Source: JAMCYG01 sp027365565
Lineage (GTDB): Archaea > Micrarchaeota > Micrarchaeia > Micrarchaeales > Micrarchaeaceae
Direction of reading: 5' to 3'
Length of the DNA stretch: 47,622 nucleotides
Assembly (NCBI GenBank): GCA_027365565.1
Contig: DAHXMI010000012.1
Location: 1-47,622, forward strand
Shown here: piece after piece, positions 5,405 through 12,909 of the stretch
Layout: each line of letters opens with the position of its first letter
Position numbering within the stretch: position 1 is the stretch's first letter
The notes under the pieces: generated by a model
What the model saw: only the letters and a program-made list of their open reading frames with translations
Told to the model about the DNA's origin: nothing
Databases searched by the model: none
Program-made: the position numbers and the translations under genes

Positions 5405-5661
5405 TTCAACACCAAGTCGCTATTGCTGTACTTCTTGACCAGTTCTGGATTCCAGATCCAGATTATCTTGCCGCCCTTCTGGATTATCTTCCCTGATTCT
5501 TCTAGGTATTCTATAATCACGTTGAACGTCTGGTACATCACCTGCTTCTTAAGAGAGAGCCAAAGTTGCCTCTTTGACGGATATTCCCTTGCTGCCTTTA
5601 TGGTCTCTTCTACCATAAGCACCGTATCAAGCCTTGGATAATGGAGCAGTTGTTCCCGCAT
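5401..5661 (-). CDS. Antitoxin-like partner of the RelE toxin
   Basis: 86 aa from ATG 5661. It matches a short archaeal family often found beside RelE genes: REQLLHYPRLDTVLMVEETI, then a small winged-helix-like region (KRQLWLSLKKQVMYQTFNVIIEYL, in part) and a beta-hairpin (KIIQKGGKIIWIW). The likely role is to neutralise the toxin and to repress the operon; this is inferred from context. A longer version from 5694 is possible but would include the promoter region. The toxin start overlaps its TAG stop. Confidence 0.75.
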   Translation of the reverse strand: MREQLLHYPRLDTVLMVEETIKAAREYPSKRQLWLSLKKQVMYQTFNVIIEYLEESGKIIQKGGKIIWIWNPELVKKYSNSDLVLK

Positions 5662-5681
5662 GATATTATATACACGCATAT

Positions 5682-5691
5682 AATATATAAA
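5682..5691 (-). promoter_or_regulatory. TATA box of the toxin-antitoxin operon
   Basis: TTTATATATT on the minus strand, about 25 nt upstream of ATG 5661, in a very AT-rich stretch of TATA repeats (5660-5700). The spacing suggests a leaderless mRNA. Confidence 0.6.
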
Positions 5692-5760
5692 CATATCTAT
5701 TAGTTTGAGATTATATGGAGTAAAATTGTCTTTATTGTTGTGGCGTAGGGAAAATACGAA

Positions 5761-5835
5761 CGGGCCTGGAGGGATTTGAACCCTCGACTTAAAGGTTAAA
5801 AGCCTTCCACTCTAGCCAAACTGAGTTACAGGCCC
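5761..5835 (-). tRNA. tRNA-Lys(TTT)
   Basis: Minus-strand cloverleaf: acceptor GGGCCTG/CAGGCCC, D stem ACTC/GAGT, anticodon stem GAAGG/CCTTT, loop CTTTTAA with anticodon TTT, T arm GAGGG-TTCAAAT-CCCTC, discriminator G, no CCA, no intron. A TATA-like GTATATGA lies about 20 nt upstream (5850-5857). Confidence 0.96.
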
Positions 5836-5866
5836 GTGAGATGTAATCATATACGAAGGAAAGCAA

Positions 5867-6499
5867 TTAAACGTTAGCGTGCGCAGCCTCAATTCCCGCT
5901 ACTGCGGATGGTATCCCACTGAATGACTTGACTCTTGCATCCTCCCTGCCGTCAGGCACCTTGGAAAAATATATCACCTTCGTGCCGGCGGCTTTGCCTG
6001 CGGTTATATCCGTGGGATAGTCTCCGATGTACACCGCTTCTTCAGGATTCACCCTGAGCTTCGAGAGGGCGAGTTTTATCGGAGCGGGATCGGGTTTGTG
6101 CAAGTGCGTGTCCTCGCCGGTTATCACTACGGTGAAGTAGCCGTCTATGCCATGCCTTACAAGCGGCGTGAGAACGTGTTCCCTTGGAGCGCTCGATACC
6201 ACTCCAAGCTTGTACGCTTTCATCGCCTCCAAGGTACCCTTCACCCCGTCTGCGACAACGATATTATCGAACGGCTCCGGTTCAGGGTCGCTGAGCATGG
6301 CCTTGATTTTCTCCTCGGAGTGCTCGCCCGAGAGTGCCTGGAACAGGTCATGGTCCGTCAGGTAGTAGTGCTTCCTTATCTCTTCCTTGGACGGCACAGA
6401 ATAGCCGTGCTTTTCGACTATCTTCTGGTAGTAGGGCGCGTACGCCTCGAACGAATCCACAAGCACGCCGTCGTAGTCGAAAAGTATTGCCTTTATCAT
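5867..6499 (-). CDS. HAD-superfamily phosphatase, phosphoglycolate-phosphatase-like
   Basis: 210 aa. HAD motif I FDYDGVLVDS (residues 7-16), a helical cap (about 20-85), motif II VVSSAPREH (about 100), motif III Lys in HLHKPDPAPIK (about 133) and motif IV YIGDYPTDITAGKAAG (about 157). This is the Gph/beta-phosphoglucomutase-like group, which hydrolyses small phosphate esters; the substrate cannot be told from sequence. Start ATG 6499 is preceded by GTGAT with a 3-nt spacer, and the upstream gene ends 15 nt away, so the two form an operon. Confidence 0.92.
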   Translation of the reverse strand: MIKAILFDYDGVLVDSFEAYAPYYQKIVEKHGYSVPSKEEIRKHYYLTDHDLFQALSGEHSEEKIKAMLSDPEPEPFDNIVVADGVKGTLEAMKAYKLGVVSSAPREHVLTPLVRHGIDGYFTVVITGEDTHLHKPDPAPIKLALSKLRVNPEEAVYIGDYPTDITAGKAAGTKVIYFSKVPDGREDARVKSFSGIPSAVAGIEAAHANV

Positions 6500-6514
6500 G
6501 GGATCACGAGAGGG

Positions 6515-7219
6515 TCATTCCTCGAAGAAAGGGAACGGGCCTGTAAGATGCAGCACCTTGACGTAGGCAGTATTGCTCTCGCGGCCGCCGAACATCTTCT
6601 CATACGTGATCGAATTCGTCTCGAAATTGTACTTTATGAAGTTGAAGTCGGACTTGTTGTCTACTTTTGCGTAGCAGAGCAGGCACTTTTCGTAGGTGAA
6701 ATCTGCGAACACATCGAACGCGGCTATGTACCTGTTCTTCTTGTGCTCGAAGGCGAACATGGCAGGCATCTCGCTGGAATGCATCAGCTTGGTTATCAGG
6801 GACTTGACAAGTTCCTGTGCATTGCCAGTCTGGATGTTTATAACGTCGTCTTTCTTCAGCGCCTTGGAGCTCTTGATTCCCGAAAGGTCTGCCCTGACAA
6901 CGTCTATGTAGCATACGCCCTGCTGCGGCATACCGCTGTCCTCGACGAACTCTATCTTCTCCTCCTCGTTGGGCAGGATGGTGTATTTTATCAGTCGCGA
7001 TTTGTAGGGCATCTCTACGTAGTTGACAAGCAGCACACTGTCCATGTGGTGCGACGTCCTCGCAAGCACCTTCTTGCCGTTGTAATCGAAGCTGAATAGA
7101 GTGCTCGGGTACCTCTCGCTGAACGTGCATGCGCCCCTGCATAGGTCTGCAAGTCCTGATGCCTTGAGCATATGTATCTCGATCCCCTTTGGCTCATCAT
7201 CATGATCGTTCTTGCTCAT
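6515..7219 (-). CDS. Conserved-looking orphan, 234 aa
   Basis: I do not recognise this family. It is soluble with a mixed alpha/beta pattern, no signal peptide and no transmembrane helix. There are two beta-rich halves of similar feel (TLFSFDYNGKKVLARTSHH and AMFAFEHKKNRYIAAFDVFA), which could be an internal duplication. Four Cys are scattered (two near residue 27, two in YEKCLLCYAK). The start chosen is ATG 7219 (MSKNDHDD); a TTG at 7231 is the alternative. It is upstream of and probably co-transcribed with the HAD phosphatase; the HD-hydrolase gene diverges from it. Confidence 0.75.
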   Translation of the reverse strand: MSKNDHDDEPKGIEIHMLKASGLADLCRGACTFSERYPSTLFSFDYNGKKVLARTSHHMDSVLLVNYVEMPYKSRLIKYTILPNEEEKIEFVEDSGMPQQGVCYIDVVRADLSGIKSSKALKKDDVINIQTGNAQELVKSLITKLMHSSEMPAMFAFEHKKNRYIAAFDVFADFTYEKCLLCYAKVDNKSDFNFIKYNFETNSITYEKMFGGRESNTAYVKVLHLTGPFPFFEE

Positions 7220-7347
7220 CCTATCCCCCAATCAAAGAATAACAAATATACAGCGCTCTCAAAACTAATAAAACTAACCTTTTGCTTAGGCAAGCTGCTC
7301 AGAAATAATAACCTTGCTGACAAATGCCTACTGTTGGGGGGTGCAGC

Positions 7348-8334
7348 ATGAGACTGTATGACGTCAATTACGGCCAGTTCGAGGTCGACGAGCCTGTGCT
7401 GGTCGAGTTGATAAGCTCGGGCGTCATGGACAGGCTGAAGAGGATAGGCCAGATGGGTATTCCAGCGGAATACTACCCGTTCTTCTGCTACAGCAGGTAC
7501 GAGCACTCGGTAGGGGTCATGCTGCTCCTAAGAAGGCTCGGCGCCAGTCTCGAAGAGCAGGCCGCTGGACTGCTGCACGACGCGTCACATACCGCATTCT
7601 CGCATGTCATAGACTGGGTTCTTGGGGAAGGGGCCAAAGGTAATGAAGACCTGCAGGACTTGAACCACAAAGCGATGCTGAACAGCATGCACGTGCCTGA
7701 GATACTTGAGAAGCATGGCATGGATTTTGACCGTATATCGGATATAAAGCGTTTTGGGCTCCTTGAAAGGGAAGTACCTGGCATTTGCGCTGACAGGCTC
7801 GACTACGCTCTGAAGGAGTTCTACTATTGGGAAAACAGGGATGCTTCAAGAGAGTGTTTGGATGGCCTTACCGTCCTTGATGGTAAAATAGTATTCAAAC
7901 ACCGGAAACCGGCAGAGGCTTTCGGAAGGAACTACATGGAAATACAGAATATGCATTGGGGCGGCACGGTGGCAGCCACGCAATATTACCTTCTCAGTGA
8001 ACTGCTGAGAGCAGGACTTAAAAAGGGCATAATAGTTATAGGGGATCTGAACGCCGACGATGCATATGTAATGGAAAAGCTCAAGAAAGCAGGCGACGTT
8101 ACGTTGGATAATTATTTCAGATTGTTATCTTACAAGGGCAGGCTTCCGGAAGCTGGAAGGGCAGGGGGCCAAAAAGTGGTAAAGAAGTTTAGGTATGTGG
8201 ACCCGGAGTACATGGAAAATGGCGGGCTCGTGAGGCTGAGCGAAATCGATGCTGGCTACAGAAGGCTTCTCGATGCCAGCAGGGAGCGGAGCAGCAAAGG
8301 AGTGACGATAAATGTATCCTTCGGGCGGGACTAG
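7348..8334 (+). CDS. HD-domain phosphohydrolase (dNTPase/SAMHD1-like group)
   Basis: 328 aa. Early HD-family motifs: RLKRIGQMG (about 28), TRYEHSVGV-like SRYEHSVGVMLLLRRLG (about 53), and the metal-binding HD in AAGLLHDASHTAFSHVIDW (about 80-97). A later Asp is in CADRLDYAL. Relatives hydrolyse dNTPs or (p)ppGpp-like nucleotides; the substrate is not predictable. The start is ATG 7348, with GGGTG just upstream; the in-frame ATG 7324 lacks a site. The gene ends convergently with the ArsR gene, overlapping by 3 nt. Confidence 0.88.
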   Translation: MRLYDVNYGQFEVDEPVLVELISSGVMDRLKRIGQMGIPAEYYPFFCYSRYEHSVGVMLLLRRLGASLEEQAAGLLHDASHTAFSHVIDWVLGEGAKGNEDLQDLNHKAMLNSMHVPEILEKHGMDFDRISDIKRFGLLEREVPGICADRLDYALKEFYYWENRDASRECLDGLTVLDGKIVFKHRKPAEAFGRNYMEIQNMHWGGTVAATQYYLLSELLRAGLKKGIIVIGDLNADDAYVMEKLKKAGDVTLDNYFRLLSYKGRLPEAGRAGGQKVVKKFRYVDPEYMENGGLVRLSEIDAGYRRLLDASRERSSKGVTINVSFGRD

Positions 8335-8636
8335 CGTTCCTTCTTGCATTTTTCCAGATATCCGTCATACCTGTGCATGTACCTGACCATGCCCGCGACT
8401 ATCGGGCGCGCCTTCGCGTCTATGTAATACCTCCTGAACTTTCCCTCCTTCTTCTGTCGGACTATCATGCAGTCGAGGAGGCACTTGAGGTTGTGAGACA
8501 CCAGCGTCTGCTGCGATTTCGTCGCCTTCATTAGCTCTGATACTGTCATGGGGCTGGCCAGCAGCCTCTCTAGTATTACGAACCTGCCCGCATTAGACAC
8601 CGCCCCGAAGAGCATTTCGCTGCTATTTTTCGCCAT
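8331..8636 (-). CDS. ArsR-family winged-helix regulator
   Basis: 101 aa. The helix-turn-helix reads MTVSELMKATKSQQTLVSHNL, with the wing at RQKKEGKFRRYYI. The ELVGATKASQSTVSHHL-type recognition helix is typical of ArsR/SmtB repressors, but the usual metal-binding Cys pair in that helix is absent, so the inducer is unknown. The start is ATG 8636 (MAKNSSE), with GGTGCG and a 3-nt spacer; an upstream ATG at 8663 has no site. It diverges from the thioredoxin-like PDO gene at 8733, which is its most likely target. The small basic tail EKCKKER overlaps the HD gene. Confidence 0.88.
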   Translation of the reverse strand: MAKNSSEMLFGAVSNAGRFVILERLLASPMTVSELMKATKSQQTLVSHNLKCLLDCMIVRQKKEGKFRRYYIDAKARPIVAGMVRYMHRYDGYLEKCKKER

Positions 8637-8732
8637 GTACGCACCAGACCGGTTTATCAGCATGAATTATATTCAAAGATTTTTATATGAAAGATTTTAA
8701 ATGTTTGGTAAAGGAATAGTAACGGTGTTACA

Positions 8733-9383
8733 GTGCCGATGATGGATGAAGACACAAGGAAGTATGTGAAGGAGCTCTTCTCGAAGGAGCTGGAAGGCGA
8801 CGTGAACATAATGCTATTCACTGATGGCGACGGCAAGAAGTGCGAGACATGCAAGTACGCGGTGCAGCTCTTCTCCGAGTTGGCTGAATTGGATGGCAGG
8901 CTGAAGATCACTGCCTATGACATGGCGAAGAAGCCGAAGGAGGCGAAGTTCCTCGGAGTCGAAGGGGTGCCTGCCGTGGTCCTCGGTGGCAAAAGGATAT
9001 ACAACCTGTATTACTTCGGAGTGCCTTCCGGCCATGAGTTTGCAGCCCTTCTGGATGACATAAGCGACGTGTCGAAGAACAGGACAAGGCTGCAGGAATC
9101 CACGAAGGAGAAGCTGAAGGGGATCGATAAGAATATAAACATCAAAGTGTTTGTAACGCCGACATGCCCTTACTGCCCGGGCGCAGTCAGGATGGCGCAC
9201 CAGTTCGCCATAGAGAACAGCAGGATAAGCGGGCAGATGATAGAGGCAATGGAGTTCCAGGACCTGGCGCAGAAGTTCGGCGTCATGGGCGTGCCGAAGA
9301 TCGTCATAAATGACAGCATCTCATTCGAGGGGGCTGTGCCGGAAAAGGTCTTCCTTGAGAAGGTTCTCGAAGCGGCAAAATAG
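8733..9383 (+). CDS. Protein disulfide oxidoreductase (two glutaredoxin-like folds)
   Basis: 216 aa, the archaeal/thermophile PDO family. It has two thioredoxin-like units, each with an active site: CETC (about residue 37, KKCETCKYA) and CPYC (about 143, TPTCPYCPGAV). Each unit has its cis-Pro loop (GVEGVPAVV and GVMGVPKIV). It catalyses dithiol/disulfide exchange in the cytosol. GTG 8733 fits the window's GGTGTT + 3 nt rule, and ATG 8739/8742 are alternatives. A TATA-like TTTTTATAT lies about 50 nt upstream. The divergent ArsR gene may regulate it. Confidence 0.93.
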   Translation: MPMMDEDTRKYVKELFSKELEGDVNIMLFTDGDGKKCETCKYAVQLFSELAELDGRLKITAYDMAKKPKEAKFLGVEGVPAVVLGGKRIYNLYYFGVPSGHEFAALLDDISDVSKNRTRLQESTKEKLKGIDKNINIKVFVTPTCPYCPGAVRMAHQFAIENSRISGQMIEAMEFQDLAQKFGVMGVPKIVINDSISFEGAVPEKVFLEKVLEAAK

Positions 9384-9405
9384 CACCAGCACGGACCGGC
9401 GCAAG

Positions 9406-9415
9406 TTTATTTATA
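9406..9415 (+). promoter_or_regulatory. TATA box of the TIM-barrel-like gene
   Basis: TTTATTTATA, between the PDO stop (9383) and the GGTGAT site at 9439-9444. Transcription would start near 9437, which excludes the upstream in-frame ATG 9310 as the start of the next gene on this transcript. Confidence 0.55.
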
Positions 9416-9447
9416 TTTCCCGGCGCCAGTCTACAACTGGTGATCTT

Positions 9448-10260
9448 ATTACTTTCGGAATAAAGGGAAGGAGCTATATCGGAGTCAGCGGTGCCTCCTC
9501 GGTTAAAGAGGCGCTTGAAGTCACAGGGGCTTTTTCCGCGGCAGGATTGGACTGTGACAGCGGACATGTCCCGATGATGGGATTCCAAGTATCGTACAAG
9601 AGCGTCAAGTACGGCTTCAGCGGGGGGAACAGACGCGTACCGAGATTCGACGCACTGCCCGGCCTGATGGAAGCGGTCAACGGGAAGGTATTTGCCACCG
9701 TGCACTACTATACGAAATCAGAGGAAAATCTGCGCAGGGAGATCGGTGCGGTGCTGAACAACGGACTGATTTTCCCGAATGGAATCGTCGACGGCCTGCA
9801 GATAAACGGCATCTGGCCTTCCCAAAAGCTTATGGCTGATTTAAAGAAGGCTTTCCCGGGCCTGAAGGTCATATTGCAGCTTTCGCCGGACAAGGGCGAT
9901 ATTGAGGTGGAGAACGCCGCCAGTGACCTCGCGCGTGATGACTACGGTGCCGACTACCTGCTGATAGATTTCTCGCGCGGCACTGGGAAGGAGATTGATG
10001 TAGAGAGTGCGGCAGATGCGTACCGCATGCTCAGGAACGGCGGCGCCCAAACCCCCGTGGCGTTCGCAGGTGGGCTGACCGGAGAGAATGTTGTTGGGAT
10101 ATTAGGCAGGCTCTCCTCAAAGATAGGAACAGAGAACTTCTCGATAGATGCGGAAGGGGGCCTGAGGGACAGGCTCGGTGATGGATTCGGCAATGACGAG
10201 CTCAACATGGAAAAGGTAAGGGCTTACCTAAGGAACGCCGCAAAGGCGTTCTCCAAATGA
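9448..10260 (+). CDS. TIM-barrel-like protein with a predicted AUU start
   Basis: 270 aa; function not recognised. Alternating beta/alpha segments look like a (beta/alpha)8 barrel: GKVFATVHYY, DGLQINGIWP, LKVILQLSPD, ADYLLIDFSRG, TPVAFAGGLTGENV and FSIDAEGGLRD. The last two resemble phosphate-binding loops of PRAI/IGPS-type enzymes, but no signature is decisive. The frame is open back to ATG 9310, but that stretch overlaps the PDO gene, reads like its shadow and lies upstream of the TATA box. GGTGAT at 9439-9444 plus the 3-nt spacer used elsewhere in the window points to ATT 9448. ATA 9460 is a second choice. Confidence 0.75.
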   Translation: MTFGIKGRSYIGVSGASSVKEALEVTGAFSAAGLDCDSGHVPMMGFQVSYKSVKYGFSGGNRRVPRFDALPGLMEAVNGKVFATVHYYTKSEENLRREIGAVLNNGLIFPNGIVDGLQINGIWPSQKLMADLKKAFPGLKVILQLSPDKGDIEVENAASDLARDDYGADYLLIDFSRGTGKEIDVESAADAYRMLRNGGAQTPVAFAGGLTGENVVGILGRLSSKIGTENFSIDAEGGLRDRLGDGFGNDELNMEKVRAYLRNAAKAFSK

Positions 10261-10270
10261 TGCATTGGAA

Positions 10271-12349
10271 TTACTTCGTGGCCTTGGACCTCGCCAGCAG
10301 CAGGGAGTTTGAGACCACGGTAACCGAGCTGAATGCCATAGCAAGGGCGGAAAGCATGGGCAGGAAACTGTACATGCTTATCGTGAAGAAGGGTATCAGA
10401 GCGCCAGCGGCTACGGGTATGAGTATCGCGTTATAGCCGAACGCCCAGAGGAGGTTCTGCCTTATCTTGGACATTGTCCTTCTGCTCAGTTCCAGCGCGG
10501 TGAAAGCGTCGTAGATGCTGTTCCTGACCAGGATTATGCCGCCGGCCTGTATGGCCACCTCGGTCCCTGCACCTATTGCTATGCCAAGGTCCGCCTTCGT
10601 CAACGCCGGCGCGTCGTTCACGCCGTCGCCCACCATCGCGACTACCTTGCCTGACTTTTGCAAATCCGCAATCTTCTCCATCTTCTGCTCCGGTTTCGAG
10701 TTGGCGATGACGTTTTTTATGCCGAGCTGCCCTGCCACAGCTCTAGCGACACGCTCATTGTCCCCTGTCACAAGCCATACCTCCTTGCCGGAACCCTGCA
10801 GTGCATCTATGGCCGCTTTGCTGTCATCCTTCAGCATATCGGCCAGTGCTATCAAACCTATTACCTTATCGTCAACTCCGACTATCAGCGCGGTCTTCCC
10901 GTCGGATTCCAGTTTCTGGAGCTGCGTTTCGGAATCTTTCGGCAGCGGCTTGCCGAACAGCTCCCTGCTACCTATTGTTATCTTCTTGCCGGCCCCGTCG
11001 AACGCGGTTACCCCGAATCCCTGCTTATAGCCGAACTTCTTTGGAAATTCCGTCTTTATTTTCTCGGACGCGGCCCTGGCGATTATCGCCTTGCCGAGCA
11101 CATGCTCTGAATTCATTTCGGCAGTTGCCGCGAATCTGAGCACATGCTTCGCGTCATATGTGGAAAGTGGCACGATATCCGTTACCTCTGGCTTGCCTTT
11201 TGTCAATGTGCCTGTCTTGTCGAGCACTATGGCGCTGACCTTGCTTGCTATCTGGAGGCTCTCGCCGCTCTTGACCAGGATGCCTTCCTTCGCCGCCCTT
11301 CCTGATGAGACCAGAAGCGCTGCGGGAGTAGCTATGCCAAGCGCACATGGGCACGCTATTATCAGAACGCTCACGAAGATTAGTATGGATACATTAAGGC
11401 CTACGCTTCCAGCTAAGTACCACGCAAGCGCGGCTGCAATGCCGATCAGCACTACAGTTGGAACGAAATAGGATGACACCTTGTCGGCAAGCCTCTGGAT
11501 GGGTACCTTGCTTGATGCCGCATCCCTGACAATCTTTATTATTTGGGCGAGTGCGGTGTCCTCGCCTACCTTGGAGGCCTTTATCTTCAGCGCGCTTGTT
11601 GCGTTTATCGTTCCGCCGGTCACTTTGTCGCCATTCCTCTTCGTGACAGGCATGCTCTCACCGGTAATCATGGATTCGTCAACGGAGCTTTCACCCTCTA
11701 TGACGATCGAGTCTGTCGGTATTTTCTCCCCGGGCTTGACGAGAAGCATGTCACCTTCATTGACATGCTCTATAGGTATGTCTGTTATGCTGTTCCCTTT
11801 CACCAGATGCGCTATCTTCGGCTGGAGCGCTACTAGAGCCGATACTGCAGTTGACGCCCTTGACTCTGCGAGCCTCTGCATGTACGTTCCTGTAAGTATC
11901 AGGGCTATTATGATTGTCGAGGTGTCGTAATAGACGCCGCCGGTTGGAAAGATCGCGGGGAAGAGCACTACAACAGTGCTGTACGCCCAGGCGGCGCTCG
12001 TACCTATGGCTATGAGCGTGTCCATGTTCGCGGACCTGTGCTTTACCGCATCTATTATCCCCGCATAGAACCTCTGCCCGGAATAGAACTGGACTATGCT
12101 GGCAAGCACGAGCATGATGTAGTTGCCGGCTGCGCCGAGATTAATGACGTACTCCAACAGTATTACTGCAATGGAAAGCGGCCATGATACGATGAGCGCC
12201 CTCTTCAGGGTCTTCATCTCAAGCGCAGGCTTGTCGAACTGGAGCTTGCACGTAGTGCTGCAGAAGTAATATTTCTTCCCCTCCCTCTCGCTGCTGAGCG
12301 CGGAACCCTTTTCCTCCACGTACATTCCGCATATCGGGTCGTTAGCCAT
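10271..12349 (-). CDS. Copper/heavy-metal-transporting P1B-type ATPase with an N-terminal YHS domain
   Basis: 692 aa. The N-terminal YHS/TRASH-like metal-binding module has DPICGMYV and YYFCSTTCKLQF (residues 4-40). Paired transmembrane helices follow. The actuator loop has TGES (about 235), the sixth membrane helix has the ion-binding CPC (IACPCALG, about 332), the phosphorylation site is DKTGTLTKG, the nucleotide-binding SEHVLGKAI replaces SEHPL, and the hinge is GDGVNDAP. The CPC group and YHS fit export of Cu(I) or a similar soft metal. A His-rich N-terminus of CopB type is absent. The start ATG overlaps the preceding gene's stop as TAATG. It is the last gene of a three-gene metal operon and ends 10 nt from the convergent TIM-barrel-like gene. 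Confidence 0.96.
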   Translation of the reverse strand: MANDPICGMYVEEKGSALSSEREGKKYYFCSTTCKLQFDKPALEMKTLKRALIVSWPLSIAVILLEYVINLGAAGNYIMLVLASIVQFYSGQRFYAGIIDAVKHRSANMDTLIAIGTSAAWAYSTVVVLFPAIFPTGGVYYDTSTIIIALILTGTYMQRLAESRASTAVSALVALQPKIAHLVKGNSITDIPIEHVNEGDMLLVKPGEKIPTDSIVIEGESSVDESMITGESMPVTKRNGDKVTGGTINATSALKIKASKVGEDTALAQIIKIVRDAASSKVPIQRLADKVSSYFVPTVVLIGIAAALAWYLAGSVGLNVSILIFVSVLIIACPCALGIATPAALLVSSGRAAKEGILVKSGESLQIASKVSAIVLDKTGTLTKGKPEVTDIVPLSTYDAKHVLRFAATAEMNSEHVLGKAIIARAASEKIKTEFPKKFGYKQGFGVTAFDGAGKKITIGSRELFGKPLPKDSETQLQKLESDGKTALIVGVDDKVIGLIALADMLKDDSKAAIDALQGSGKEVWLVTGDNERVARAVAGQLGIKNVIANSKPEQKMEKIADLQKSGKVVAMVGDGVNDAPALTKADLGIAIGAGTEVAIQAGGIILVRNSIYDAFTALELSRRTMSKIRQNLLWAFGYNAILIPVAAGALIPFFTISMYSFLPMLSALAMAFSSVTVVSNSLLLARSKATK

Positions 12350-12510
12350 TACTTCGCCTTCCCCCTCCTCGCGGTCGCTTCAACAGACTGGCTTGCTACT
12401 TTAAGGTTGCAGCTGTCGTGCGCAGAGCACCACTCATGGCACTCGTCTGCAAGCCCCTTGCTCCTGTAATGGAGCTTGCATATGCTGCACTGGTACGTGT
12501 TGTCGTTCAT
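12349..12510 (-). CDS. Small Cys-rich protein of the metal-ATPase operon, 53 aa
   Basis: Read from ATG 12510: MNDNTYQCSICKLHYRSKGL, then ADECHEWCSAHDSCNLKV and a short polar tail. Five Cys and three His are arranged CxxC...C-H-x-x-WC-x-H-x-x-C. Similar short proteins (YxCxxCxxxYxxK..AExCexWCxxHxSCNLEI) occur next to copper ATPases in archaea and bacteria. It is likely a metal-binding or metal-delivery protein, inferred from residues and context. Start and stop overlap the neighbours: ATGA with the YHS protein upstream and TAATG with the ATPase downstream. This indicates coupled translation. Confidence 0.85.
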   Translation of the reverse strand: MNDNTYQCSICKLHYRSKGLADECHEWCSAHDSCNLKVASQSVEATARRGKAK

Positions 12511-12647
12511 CTTTTTGCATACCTGTCCGGCTCACTGTCGAACTTCACCTTGCAGGCAGCGGAGCAGAATACGTATGTCCTCCCGCCATGGCTGCTCCTG
12601 AATCTGGAATCTTCAGCCACATTCATATTGCATATCGGATCCTTCAT
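12507..12647 (-). CDS. Single-domain YHS/TRASH protein, 46 aa
   Basis: Read from ATG 12647: MKDPICNMNVAEDSRFRSSH, then GGRTYVFCSAACKVKF and DSEPDRYAKR. This is a stand-alone copy of the YHS domain also fused to the ATPase: DPICNMNV plus YVFCSAACKVKFD. Such domains bind soft metals through the three Cys, and here it probably acts as a copper carrier or sensor. GGTGTGG precedes the start by 5 nt. Its stop overlaps the next start by 4 nt. It is the first gene of the operon. Confidence 0.88.
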   Translation of the reverse strand: MKDPICNMNVAEDSRFRSSHGGRTYVFCSAACKVKFDSEPDRYAKR

Positions 12648-12652
12648 TTGAC

Positions 12653-12690
12653 CACACCATTAGGTATGGGGTTTTGAAGCATATAAATAG
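12653..12690 (-). promoter_or_regulatory. Promoter and possible operator of the metal-ATPase operon
   Basis: CTATTTATATGC on the minus strand (12680-12691) is the TATA box, about 35 nt upstream of ATG 12647. Just downstream of it, CATACC-TAAT-GGTGTG (12653-12668, minus-strand reading) is an inverted repeat with one mismatch. It would lie at the transcription start, a common place for a repressor site. The GGTGTG half also serves as the ribosome-binding site. Regulation by metal is inferred. Confidence 0.45.
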
Positions 12691-12769
12691 TTTAGTCAAG
12701 CGGCTGCATGCATCAATGCACCTGGACAGATCCACTAAATTCCGTCTTTTGAATTGAGCTTGAGCGCAT

Positions 12770-12841
12770 CGCCCGCTGCAGGGATCGAACCTGCGACCTA
12801 CTGGTTAACAGCCAGTCGCTCTACCACTGAGCTAAGCGGGC
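12770..12841 (-). tRNA. tRNA-Asn(GTT)
   Basis: Minus-strand cloverleaf: acceptor GCCCGCT/AGCGGGC, D stem GCTC/GAGC, anticodon stem ACTGG/CCAGT with loop CTGTTAA (anticodon GTT), T arm GCAGG/CCTGC, discriminator G, no CCA, no intron. A TATA-like GCATATAAAA lies about 35 nt upstream (12877-12887). Confidence 0.96.
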
Positions 12842-12909
12842 ATGATGAGTCAATGGCGCGCTTGCGCCTGCTCTTAATTTTATATGCAAAAGTATTTATT
12901 GATGGCAAC

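Noticed and set aside
9310..9447. N-terminal extension of the TIM-barrel-like gene from ATG 9310
   Set aside because: It overlaps the PDO gene in another frame, has shadow-like composition and lies upstream of the TATA box.
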